Source: Clostridiales bacterium (GTDB taxonomy: Bacteria > Bacillota > Clostridia > Christensenellales > Aristaeellaceae). Taken from it: a stretch of DNA of 23,992 bases. The DNA lies in assembly GCA_012522875.1 (NCBI GenBank), contig JAAYJP010000147.1, forward strand, positions 1 through 23,992, written 5' to 3'. Below are positions 7,960 to 15,112 of this stretch, piece after piece. The first letter of the stretch is position 1; each line of letters begins with the position of its first letter. The translations under genes and the position numbers were made by a program. The notes beneath the pieces are model-generated. The model saw only the letters and a program-made list of their open reading frames with translations, searched no databases and was not told where the DNA came from.

Positions 7960-9367
7960 GCCTTACCCTCCCAAACTGGCGAATGATGCCGCGGACAAAG
8001 CTGGCATCACTGTTGGTCTCACAGGCCAGGAACTGGATGTCACTTTCTCTGATTGGCGCTTTCGCCCCCTCAATGGCCTTTTGAATCAGGCTTCTGCGCA
8101 TATGATGCAGATCCGCATCCTGGCAGTTTAGCTGTGCCGGGTGCTTCGGCAGGATGATGCTCTCCCCGGGCACTTCATCCCGCGGGTCCCCCGCGGCGAT
8201 GCGCACGCCGTTTTCCCGGGCGAAGGCCAGTTGAGCTCCCTGATGCTTGCCCGCCCCGGTATATTCCGTCTCCTGCACCACAATCAGCGCATTTTCAGGC
8301 AATTCCCTTGCCAAACAGAAGGCGGCGGCCAGGCTGGTGTTTCCGGCGGGCCCGCGCTCCATGCCCTCCAGCACCGCCAGCATCTCGGTGGTGTAGAACA
8401 CCTCCCCCTGGCTCAGGGTGACATAGCGGGACATATACCTCAGCGGCCTCGCGGCGCTCCTGGGTACATCCGACCGATCCGGCCAGGTACTGAAAGGCAT
8501 ACCAAAACCAGTGTGCCCGGTTGTGAAGGATTTGCGGTTGAAGTCCCTGTCACTGGCCATATGCAGGCCCTTGAGGTTCACACTGGCAGCAACCAGGGGG
8601 CTGTTGCAGCCTGCTTTTCTCATACCCCGCGCCGTACCCGTCAGGTTCCCGCCCCCGGCATTGGTAACGACCACCCTATCAGGAAAGGCGCCATACTGGT
8701 CCAAACACTGCCCGGCCAGTTCATACCCCAGCGTCTCCACCCCCAGGATCGCGTAGGGCGTGTAGAGAGAGGCGTTGAAATAGCCGGTCTCTTCCAAAAG
8801 CAGCAGGAAGGCATAGAACAACTCCGGTCCCACGGTCAACTGCACCACCTCGGCGCCAAAAGCCTCACATTTGCGGGCCTTCTCCACGATTTCGGGCTGG
8901 CCTAAGCCCTTTGAGTCAAAGCACTCCTGCACCACGATGCATTTCAGGCCCGCTTTGGCGCAGCAGGAAGCCACAGCAGCGCCGTAGTTTCCGCTGGTTG
9001 CAGTGATGACGCCGCCAAAGCCCATTTGTTTGGCCGCATGCACACTCAGCGCGGCGCGCCTGGCCTTGAAGGAACCGGAGGGATTGGCGGCCTCGTCCTT
9101 CAAAAGGATGCGGGCCCCATATCCAGGTTTCGCGTATTTGCGTGCCAGGGCCGTGATGTGCCGGAGTTCCATGAGCGGTGTGTTCCCAACACCGTAGCCC
9201 GCCTGGATGGCCAATACCTGGTGGATATCAAGGCCGGGGGACGCCATCAAGGCCTCATAATCAAAGGCAATGCCGCCGGACTCAAACCGGCTGTAATCCA
9301 GGCCAACCGCAGCCTTCATTATTTCATTTTTCCGGGCCATCACGGCCTGGTAGCTGTTGTCACGCAT
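7946..9367 (-). CDS. ortB: 2-amino-4-oxopentanoate thiolase, beta (PLP) subunit
   Basis: With OrtA this cleaves 2-amino-4-oxopentanoate with coenzyme A into alanine and acetyl-CoA, the last step of oxidative ornithine breakdown. It belongs to the fold-type II PLP family (threonine synthase and tryptophan synthase beta relatives). NPSGSFKARR places the PLP lysine at residue 101, and TSGNYGAA near 124-131 is the phosphate and substrate loop. The frame is open to 9451, but the extra 28 residues would be Arg-rich and would run 92 nt into ortA. The ATG at 9367 has GGAGGAGG just upstream and gives a normal 473-residue protein overlapping the ortA stop by 8 nt (ATGCGTGA). I therefore take 9367. Confidence 0.94.
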   Translation of the reverse strand: MRDNSYQAVMARKNEIMKAAVGLDYSRFESGGIAFDYEALMASPGLDIHQVLAIQAGYGVGNTPLMELRHITALARKYAKPGYGARILLKDEAANPSGSFKARRAALSVHAAKQMGFGGVITATSGNYGAAVASCCAKAGLKCIVVQECFDSKGLGQPEIVEKARKCEAFGAEVVQLTVGPELFYAFLLLLEETGYFNASLYTPYAILGVETLGYELAGQCLDQYGAFPDRVVVTNAGGGNLTGTARGMRKAGCNSPLVAASVNLKGLHMASDRDFNRKSFTTGHTGFGMPFSTWPDRSDVPRSAARPLRYMSRYVTLSQGEVFYTTEMLAVLEGMERGPAGNTSLAAAFCLARELPENALIVVQETEYTGAGKHQGAQLAFARENGVRIAAGDPRDEVPGESIILPKHPAQLNCQDADLHHMRRSLIQKAIEGAKAPIRESDIQFLACETNSDASFVRGIIRQFGRVRHETR

Positions 9368-9665
9368 CGGGCGCCTCCTCCAGGGCCGCCTTGAGGATGC
9401 TCTCCTGGGCTGCCAAAAGTTCCGGAACAAAGGCGCCAAAGCCGTGCTCAAAACCGGGGTTTTCCTTTACCAGCATGCCAGTCACCACACGCCCGGTGCG
9501 GGTTTTGGCCCTGGCCGCCTGCCCTATTTCCGTGTCCTCCATCAGCCAGCCTTTTACCCACAGTTCAAGGGGTGCCTTGGCCGTATCTTCCGGCACCTGG
9601 GGCGCGCGGAGTCCTGGCTCAAGAACCACACTGTGCAGCTGCACCCATGTTCCCTTCCTGATCAT
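9360..9665 (-). CDS. ortA: 2-amino-4-oxopentanoate thiolase, alpha subunit
   Basis: This is a 101-residue partner of OrtB. It begins RKGTWVQLHSVVL and contains VKGWLM, a pattern I recognise from OrtA proteins; it carries no PLP site and is thought to help form the CoA-using enzyme. GGAGGGAG precedes the ATG, which overlaps the ord stop by 4 nt (ATGA). It overlaps ortB by 8 nt, so both subunits should be made together. The short length is normal for the family. Position between ord and ortB matches the known clusters. Confidence 0.92.
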   Translation of the reverse strand: MIRKGTWVQLHSVVLEPGLRAPQVPEDTAKAPLELWVKGWLMEDTEIGQAARAKTRTGRVVTGMLVKENPGFEHGFGAFVPELLAAQESILKAALEEAPDA

Positions 9666-10720
9666 TCGGCTCCCTCCGGAAAAGCGATGGCCCGGTAATC
9701 CCCCATCACGCAGCGGGGCACAGGCAGGTCCAGCATGGAGAGAAGCCCCGGTTTTGCCGCCACCACAAAAGGCAGCACATTGCAGGCCATGGCAACGGTG
9801 CCAAGGCCCCCATCCACCTCGGGCTTGATAGCCATTTCAATCGGCGGCTCGCCTTTGAGGGTGATATAGTCCCCGGTCTCAACCCCTGCCAGCCCAGGCT
9901 CAATCTGCTGGGGATGGCGCATGGTGATCCGCTCCTTCCCCTGCACTGTTCCCAGCCCGGTCATATCAACGCCCGCTACCCGGCCTGCTTTGGCCTCGCC
10001 ATGCGGCGCCTTCCGGTCCACCTGGGTGACGATGGGCTGCATCCGGGTTATTACCTCCTCCACCGGCCAGCCAAAGGCCGAGGCCATCATGTGGATAGAC
10101 TCCTCAAAGCCAACATGTCCGGCCAGGCTGCCATCCGCCACCCCCTCTTCAAAGGCTTCGGGAGTCATCCCGATGCCCTGCTCCTCCATCACCGCTTTGC
10201 CAAAAGGGGAGAGGCTGTTCACCCGCTCACAATGCACCTGGCTGAGGTCAGTCTGAGCGCCTGAGAGGCATACAGCCAGAAGGTCCATCATCATGCCGGG
10301 ATTGATGCCTGTACCCAGGACAGACACCTTGTTTTGAACCGCCATGATGTGCATGTCCAGTGCCATGTCCGGCGACTGGGCCCAGGGCCAGGCCATTTCC
10401 TCAGCAATGGTCAGCACATTGACGCCCTCCGCCACCACCTGGAGCACCTTGGGATAGACATCCTTCACAAAGGAGTTGGTGGCGATTACACAGATGTCAA
10501 CCGACTTATGCACTATAGCCTCCAGGATTTCGGCCTGAATGGGGGCATCCGGCCGGCCCTCCTGGGGGATGCCCAGCGCTTCATAGAGGTTCCTGCCCGC
10601 ATAGTCCGGGTTGATGTCGCAGGCGCCCACCACCAAGACGCCTTTGCGCCGGGCCAGAACCCTGGCGATGCCCGAGCCCATGGCCCCCAGCCCCCAGAGG
10701 ACCACCCTTACCTCACGCAT
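9662..10720 (-). CDS. ord: 2,4-diaminopentanoate dehydrogenase
   Basis: This is an NAD(P)-dependent dehydrogenase that deaminates (2R,4S)-2,4-diaminopentanoate at C4, giving 2-amino-4-oxopentanoate, ammonia and reduced cofactor. The 352-residue protein opens with a Rossmann dinucleotide loop, WGLGAMGSG (residues 9-17), and an acidic residue (ACDIN, near 34-38) that favours NAD. The rest resembles dihydrodipicolinate-reductase-like oxidoreductases, to which Ord belongs. AAGGAG lies 9 nt ahead of the ATG, and only 13 nt separate it from arcB. It is the first gene of the ornithine module, as in C. sticklandii-type clusters. Confidence 0.94.
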   Translation of the reverse strand: MREVRVVLWGLGAMGSGIARVLARRKGVLVVGACDINPDYAGRNLYEALGIPQEGRPDAPIQAEILEAIVHKSVDICVIATNSFVKDVYPKVLQVVAEGVNVLTIAEEMAWPWAQSPDMALDMHIMAVQNKVSVLGTGINPGMMMDLLAVCLSGAQTDLSQVHCERVNSLSPFGKAVMEEQGIGMTPEAFEEGVADGSLAGHVGFEESIHMMASAFGWPVEEVITRMQPIVTQVDRKAPHGEAKAGRVAGVDMTGLGTVQGKERITMRHPQQIEPGLAGVETGDYITLKGEPPIEMAIKPEVDGGLGTVAMACNVLPFVVAAKPGLLSMLDLPVPRCVMGDYRAIAFPEGAE

Positions 10721-10733
10721 ATCTCTTTTCTCC

Positions 10734-11726
10734 TTACTGTCGGCCGATGGTGGCGACCATCACAGCCTTGATGGTGTGCAGGCGGTTTTCCGCCTGATCA
10801 AAAACCCTGGACTGGGAGGAACGGAACACGCCGTCTGACACTTCCATCTCCTTGAGCCCATACTCCTTGTGCACTTCCCGGCCGGTTTCGGTGTTCAGAT
10901 CATGGAAGGCCGGCAGGCAGTGGAGGAAGATGGCTTTGGGATTGCCGGTTTTCTCCATCAGGGCGCTGTTTACCTGATAGGGCTGAAGCATACGGATACG
11001 CTCTTTAAAACGGTCCTCCTCGCCCATGGACACCCACACATCGGTGTACACCGCGTCAGCGCCGCCCACACCCGCCAGATCATGCCGGACCTTAGTTTCC
11101 CCGCCCGTCTGCCGTGCCAGCGCCGCCATATCTTCCAGCAAGCCGGCTTCAGGCATCAGCTCCGGCGGGCATACAGCGGTGTAATGGATGCCCAGTTTCG
11201 CGCAGATGATCATCAGGGAGTTGGCCACGTTATTTCGGGCGTCGCCCACATAGGCCAGTTTGCACTGGGACAACGGCTTGCCCGCACACTCCTCCAGCGT
11301 CATCACATCGGCCAGCGCCTGGGTGGGGTGACAGCGATCTGTCAACCCATTCCATACAGGCACACCAGCGTAACGGGCCAGGTCCTCCGCCGTCTGCTGG
11401 GAGAAGCCCCTGAATTCGATCCCGTCATAGAAACGGCCCAACACCCTGGCAGTGTCCTCCAGGGATTCTTTTTTGCCCATCTGGGAGTTGGATAAAAAGG
11501 TGGCGTTGCCGCCCTCATCCCAGCAGGCCGTTTCAAAGGCGCATCGGGTGCGGGTGGAAGTCTTCTCAAACAACAGCACGATGTTTTTGCCCTGAAGCAG
11601 ATCCCCGGGGATGCCCATACGCTTTTTTCGCTTCAGGTCATGGGAAAGGTCCAGGAGAAAGCGGATCTCCTGGGGGGTGAAATCCTTCAGGGTGAGGAAA
11701 CTGCGGCCTTTGAGGTAGACGTGCAT
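10734..11726 (-). CDS. arcB: Ornithine carbamoyltransferase, probably catabolic
   Basis: This enzyme interconverts citrulline plus phosphate and ornithine plus carbamoyl phosphate. In this operon the useful direction is phosphorolysis of citrulline, supplying carbamoyl phosphate to ArcC and ornithine to Orr. The 330-residue protein has all family signatures: STRTR (57-61, carbamoyl phosphate), HPTQALAD (133-140), WVSMG (231-235) and HCLPAFHD (269-276). AAGGAGGT stands 5 nt before the ATG, an excellent ribosome site. The gene follows arcA after 51 nt. Sequence alone does not separate catabolic ArcB from biosynthetic ArgF; the symbol follows from the neighbours. Confidence 0.95.
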   Translation of the reverse strand: MHVYLKGRSFLTLKDFTPQEIRFLLDLSHDLKRKKRMGIPGDLLQGKNIVLLFEKTSTRTRCAFETACWDEGGNATFLSNSQMGKKESLEDTARVLGRFYDGIEFRGFSQQTAEDLARYAGVPVWNGLTDRCHPTQALADVMTLEECAGKPLSQCKLAYVGDARNNVANSLMIICAKLGIHYTAVCPPELMPEAGLLEDMAALARQTGGETKVRHDLAGVGGADAVYTDVWVSMGEEDRFKERIRMLQPYQVNSALMEKTGNPKAIFLHCLPAFHDLNTETGREVHKEYGLKEMEVSDGVFRSSQSRVFDQAENRLHTIKAVMVATIGRQ

Positions 11727-11760
11727 GGGGACCTCCTTATAAACACGCTTTATATTTGCT

Positions 11761-11775
11761 CGGGGGCTCTCCCCG
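11761..11775 (-). promoter_or_regulatory. Short hairpin between arcA and arcB
   Basis: A GC-only inverted repeat CGGGG...CCCCG with a 5-nt loop lies directly after the arcA stop codon, in the only sizeable gap (51 nt) of the operon. No U-run follows, so it is not a strong terminator. It could stabilise the arcA end of the message or cause some attenuation before arcB. The stem is short, so this is tentative. Confidence 0.3.
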
Positions 11776-11777
11776 CT

Positions 11778-12998
11778 CTATTCGACTCCGTCCCGCCGCA
11801 AGGGCATGGACATACACCGGGGGCCGCCCCGTCCCCGGGCCAGTTCGCTGCCGGCCACCTCAATGGTATTGATGCCATGATCCCTCAGGATACGGTTGGT
11901 GACTTTGTTGCGGTCATACACAATCACCGTGCCCGGGCGGACGCACAGGGTGTTGCTCCCGTCATTCCACTGCTCCCGTTGGGAGGCGATCATGTCCTGC
12001 CCTCCGCAAAGGATGAGGGTTACCCGGGGCACGCCCATGGCACAAGCCAGGATCTCCGCCAGGGTACCTTTCATCTCCCTGGCGAAAACATCGCCGCCCT
12101 TCCCTTCCAGGAGAAAACAGCGCAGCACCGGCAGGATGCCTGGATGGACGGTAAAAACATGCCGGTCCACCTGGGTAAAGACAGTGTCCAGGTGCATATA
12201 GGCGCGGATGTTGGGGATGTCCATGGCCAGTATGCGCCTGATTCCGCTTTGCGGATCCCTTATCATCCGGCGCCCCAGAATCTCGATCGCTTCCGGGTCG
12301 GTGCGCTGGGAGATTCCTACGCACAGGAGGCCTCCACCCACAACCAGGATGTCGCCGCCCTCCAGGCTATAGGGGATGTCCGGGCTGTACCAGGATGTGA
12401 TGCCCCCCGCATACTCCGGGTGATGGGCCATGATGTAGCGGCCATAAATGGTTTCCCGCTGCCGGGCAGGGGCCAGCATGTGGCTGAAGGCCACGCCGTT
12501 TCGTATCACGCTGAAGGGATCCCGCGTGAAGTAGAGGTTGGGGATGGGATCCAGCAGGAAACGGGTCTCGTACCGGGCGAGTGAGGTCAGGGGTTGGGCG
12601 GGCCTGAGCCCCGCTTCCTGGTCGGTGACGCCGGCCATGGTTTTCTCAACCATCGCCTTGGTATCCCCGATCCCCAACAGCAGTTCTGCCAGGGCCTGGC
12701 TGTGGTGTTGTGCAAGCGGACCGCCTTCCAAAATGAACTCATCGATAAATTGCCTGCGCACCCCCGGGTCTGCAAGCGACTGCACCATAAGGTCCGTCAG
12801 GTAGCATACCTGTGCCCCCTGATCCCTGAGCGTCTGGGCAAAGAGATCGTGCTCCTTCTGCGCCCCGGCAAGGTAAGGGATGTCGTCAAACAGCATGCGC
12901 CCCAGATGCGTTGGCGTAAGCTGCTCAAGTTCCTGTCCCGGACGGTGGAGCAAAACCTTTTTCAGGATGCCGATTTCACTGGTGACCGATAGGCGCAT
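11778..12998 (-). CDS. arcA: Arginine deiminase
   Basis: This enzyme hydrolyses L-arginine to citrulline and ammonia, the entry step of the operon's pathway. The 406-residue protein has the guanidino-group-modifying enzyme motifs in order: FTRDPF (157-162), EGGD (213-216), HLDTVFT (269-275, catalytic His269), and the nucleophile Cys395 in PRCMSMPLRR near the C-terminus. Length and the C-terminal position of the cysteine are normal. The start ATG is preceded by CGGGAGA; a weak sigma-A-type promoter lies about 30 nt upstream. It is the first gene of a ten-gene transcription unit and divergent from the MscS gene. Confidence 0.97.
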   Translation of the reverse strand: MRLSVTSEIGILKKVLLHRPGQELEQLTPTHLGRMLFDDIPYLAGAQKEHDLFAQTLRDQGAQVCYLTDLMVQSLADPGVRRQFIDEFILEGGPLAQHHSQALAELLLGIGDTKAMVEKTMAGVTDQEAGLRPAQPLTSLARYETRFLLDPIPNLYFTRDPFSVIRNGVAFSHMLAPARQRETIYGRYIMAHHPEYAGGITSWYSPDIPYSLEGGDILVVGGGLLCVGISQRTDPEAIEILGRRMIRDPQSGIRRILAMDIPNIRAYMHLDTVFTQVDRHVFTVHPGILPVLRCFLLEGKGGDVFAREMKGTLAEILACAMGVPRVTLILCGGQDMIASQREQWNDGSNTLCVRPGTVIVYDRNKVTNRILRDHGINTIEVAGSELARGRGGPRCMSMPLRRDGVE

Positions 12999-13028
12999 AT
13001 TGTTCTCCCGCTGCTTTTATGTCATCCC

Positions 13029-13057
13029 AGTGTAACACATTTATGCAGGAATGTATA
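13029..13057 (-). promoter_or_regulatory. Putative promoter of the arcA operon
   Basis: On the minus strand TATACA (13057-13052) and TACACT (13034-13029) are 17 nt apart, matching four of six bases each with the sigma-A hexamers. It lies about 30 nt from the arcA start. An imperfectly placed inverted repeat, ACATT-N8-AATGT (13037-13054), covers the spacer and could be an operator. It does not match the classic ARG box well. Confidence 0.4.
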
Positions 13058-13068
13058 TCCCCCGCGCC

Positions 13069-13097
13069 TTGATGATCTTCAGGTTGAATGCTATACT
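13069..13097 (+). promoter_or_regulatory. Sigma-A promoter of the MscS gene
   Basis: TTGATG (13069-13074) and TATACT (13092-13097) are separated by exactly 17 nt, a good match to the housekeeping consensus. The predicted RNA would start near 13104, followed by a short leader and GGGAGG ahead of the ATG at 13130. Just downstream of the start, TGCAAACGTTTTG (13108-13120) is centred on the palindrome AAACGTTT. Confidence 0.65.
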
Positions 13098-13129
13098 TTT
13101 ATGTAGTTGCAAACGTTTTGGGAGGTATT

Positions 13130-13951
13130 ATGGAAAGCATCTGGAAGAGCCTTGAGCAGTTTTTTATATCCTTTACAGCTGACGCAGCCCTTAAACTCCT
13201 GGGCGCTTTGGTGATGCTTGTAGCGGGATTGAAACTCATCAAGTTTTTGATGGGTTTTGTCACGAAGGCTATGGAAAAAAGCAAGCTGGATCGCGGGTTG
13301 CTGGGTTTTTTGGACAGCCTGCTTTCCTGGACGCTGCGTATCACGCTGATCATCAGCCTGCTGATTTTTCTGGGAGTACCGGCGACCTCCTTCATTGCCA
13401 TCCTCTCGTCCGCCGGCCTGGCCATCGGCCTGGCGCTTCAGGGGAGCCTGAGCAATTTCGCCGGGGGCCTGATGCTGCTGTTTTTCCATCCTTTCCGGGC
13501 AGGGGACTACATCCGCACAGACAGCGGCTATGAGGGTACGGTAAAGGACATCTCCATGATGTACACCACCCTTGAAACGCTTGACCGCAAGCGGGTGGTG
13601 CTGCCCAACGCCGGCCTTTCAAACGGCGCCATCACCAACAACTCCTCTTATCCCACCCGCCGCATTGATGTCACCATCACAACAGACTTTTCAGCAGATG
13701 TCCCCACGGTACGCCGCATCATGGAAGAAGCCGCGTCCGTTTCACCGGATGTGCTCCAGGACCCCGCGCCCAAAGCCACCCTGGATAAAATCCAGGACGG
13801 CCTGCTGGTTTTCACGCTGCGCTGCTACGCACCGAATGCTCAGTGGTGGCCGGCGCTGCTGATGGTCACCGAAACGGTAAAAGCGCGCCTGGAAACGAAT
13901 GAGATTCCCGTGCGCGGCCCAATCAGGGAGATCCTCCAGGCGCGGTTATAA
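13130..13951 (+). CDS. MscS-family small-conductance mechanosensitive channel
   Basis: This membrane channel opens under membrane tension to release solutes on osmotic downshock. The 273-residue protein has three hydrophobic helices (about 20-44, 63-82 and 86-115). The pore helix shows the family's Gly/Ala-rich pattern SSAGLAIGLALQGSLSN and is followed by the FHPFRAGDYI start of the cytoplasmic beta domain. The frame is open from an ATG at 13088, but that codon overlaps the promoter -10 region and lacks a ribosome site. The ATG at 13130 has GGGAGG 5 nt upstream. It is a single-gene unit, bounded by its own promoter and a strong terminator. Confidence 0.94.
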   Translation: MESIWKSLEQFFISFTADAALKLLGALVMLVAGLKLIKFLMGFVTKAMEKSKLDRGLLGFLDSLLSWTLRITLIISLLIFLGVPATSFIAILSSAGLAIGLALQGSLSNFAGGLMLLFFHPFRAGDYIRTDSGYEGTVKDISMMYTTLETLDRKRVVLPNAGLSNGAITNNSSYPTRRIDVTITTDFSADVPTVRRIMEEAASVSPDVLQDPAPKATLDKIQDGLLVFTLRCYAPNAQWWPALLMVTETVKARLETNEIPVRGPIREILQARL

Positions 13952-13964
13952 GGCAAGACACTGC

Positions 13965-13994
13965 GGGGGCTTCCGCCTGGAAGCCCCCTTTTTT
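13965..13994 (+). terminator. Rho-independent terminator of the MscS gene
   Basis: A perfect 10-bp inverted repeat (GGGGGCTTCC and GGAAGCCCCC) with a 4-nt loop GCCT is followed at once by six T residues. It begins 13 nt after the stop codon. Confidence 0.95.
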
Positions 13995-14023
13995 GCATTT
14001 GACAGGCTGATTCCCCGCTTTGC

Positions 14024-15040
14024 CTATCCGGCAAAATCCCGGGCGGCCCGCCCAAGTGCGAGGATGTTTTTGGGCGGGAGGTATTCCGGCACGCTGTTGC
14101 CGGTACCCAGGGCCCAGCCGCCCCGGTCTGCCGTGCGCTCAAGCATTTTGATTGCCCGGTCATAAACCTCCTGCTCGCTGCTTTTGCACATAAAGTCCAT
14201 ATCCAGGCCGCCCAGCAGGGCGATCCGGCTGTGAAAGGCTTCATAGGCTTCTTCGACAGGCTGGATCTTGTCCTCAAAAGAATGCTTGGCGTCATAACCC
14301 ATGGCGATGATATCGTCCATGACCGCGGCCAGGTTCCCGCAGGAGTGCAGGAGCACCGGCCTTCCGGCTTTGTGCGCCGTGTCCACGATTTTTTGATGCC
14401 ATGGGAAGATAAGTTCCCTTAACATCGGGGGCGACAGGAAGGTCTGGGTGTTAAAGCCCCAGTCATCATTGGAGGAGATGAATCCCACGGTGTCATACTG
14501 AAGCGCTGTCTCATAGTAGCGAACCAGGCGTTTTCCCACCTCATCCACTATCCGGCCCACCAGCTCAGGCTCATCATAAAGCATCAGGCAGAGGTTATCG
14601 TATCCGGTCAGCGCGATGAGAATCTCCAGGATGCCGCCTGGGCCCATCACGCACAGTTTCATGCCCTCAGGCAGGTCAGGGGCAACTTTCCCCAGGTGGG
14701 AGGAGTCAAAATCCTCCGGCTCCGGCCACACGAAACGTTCAAAGCTGGCCTCGTCCACCAGACCCTCCCCTTCGTTGAGCGAGTGGGTCTTAAGCTCATG
14801 TGGATCGTGGGTGAAGCGGAAGCTGGAGGTATAGAGCGTGGCGTAGTCATAGCCCATGTTCCTGAAGGCCTCGATGATAAACCGGGACCGGGTCAGCTGG
14901 TCGTCCCCCGGCAGTCTGCGCCCGTTCACCTGCTCATACAGGGGCATATTCATGTACAGTTCAAAAAGCACCGGACGCTCCGGCACCTCCCGGCGCAGTA
15001 CCTTGAGCATCTGTTCAAAATCGGGCTGGAATGGGCGCAT
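14024..15040 (-). CDS. Uroporphyrinogen-decarboxylase-like (MtaA/CmuA-type) protein
   Basis: This is a TIM-barrel protein of the URO-D superfamily, 338 residues long. The family includes HemE and the methyl-transfer enzymes MtaA and CmuA that act on corrinoid proteins or coenzyme M. The segment LLHSCGNL (231-238) supplies the His-x-Cys pair used by the methyltransferase branch to bind zinc, and GGLD (277-280) is typical of that branch, so a methyltransferase-type role is more likely than haem synthesis. No corrinoid protein or methyltransferase partner is next to it, and the substrate is unknown. The frame is open to 15070, but AAGGAGG sits just before the ATG at 15040, which I take as the start. 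It has a consensus promoter of its own with a palindrome in the spacer. Confidence 0.85.
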   Translation of the reverse strand: MRPFQPDFEQMLKVLRREVPERPVLFELYMNMPLYEQVNGRRLPGDDQLTRSRFIIEAFRNMGYDYATLYTSSFRFTHDPHELKTHSLNEGEGLVDEASFERFVWPEPEDFDSSHLGKVAPDLPEGMKLCVMGPGGILEILIALTGYDNLCLMLYDEPELVGRIVDEVGKRLVRYYETALQYDTVGFISSNDDWGFNTQTFLSPPMLRELIFPWHQKIVDTAHKAGRPVLLHSCGNLAAVMDDIIAMGYDAKHSFEDKIQPVEEAYEAFHSRIALLGGLDMDFMCKSSEQEVYDRAIKMLERTADRGGWALGTGNSVPEYLPPKNILALGRAARDFAG

Positions 15041-15075
15041 GGCGTCCTCCTTCATGTTCGTTTGTCGCATCTTTG

Positions 15076-15103
15076 ATTATAGCCGCCAGGCGGCATTTGT
15101 CAA
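15076..15103 (-). promoter_or_regulatory. Consensus sigma-A promoter with palindromic operator in its spacer
   Basis: On the minus strand TTGACA (15103-15098) and TATAAT (15081-15076) are both perfect and 16 nt apart. The spacer holds the perfect palindrome GCCGCC-A-GGCGGC (plus-strand 15082-15094), placed where a bound protein would block polymerase. The promoter lies about 35 nt ahead of the URO-D-like gene. Confidence 0.85.
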
Positions 15104-15112
15104 ACCGCTTGA

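Noticed and set aside
9368..9451. N-terminal extension of OrtB by 28 residues
   Set aside because: The extension is Arg-rich, lies inside ortA and has no ribosome site. The ATG at 9367 has a strong one.
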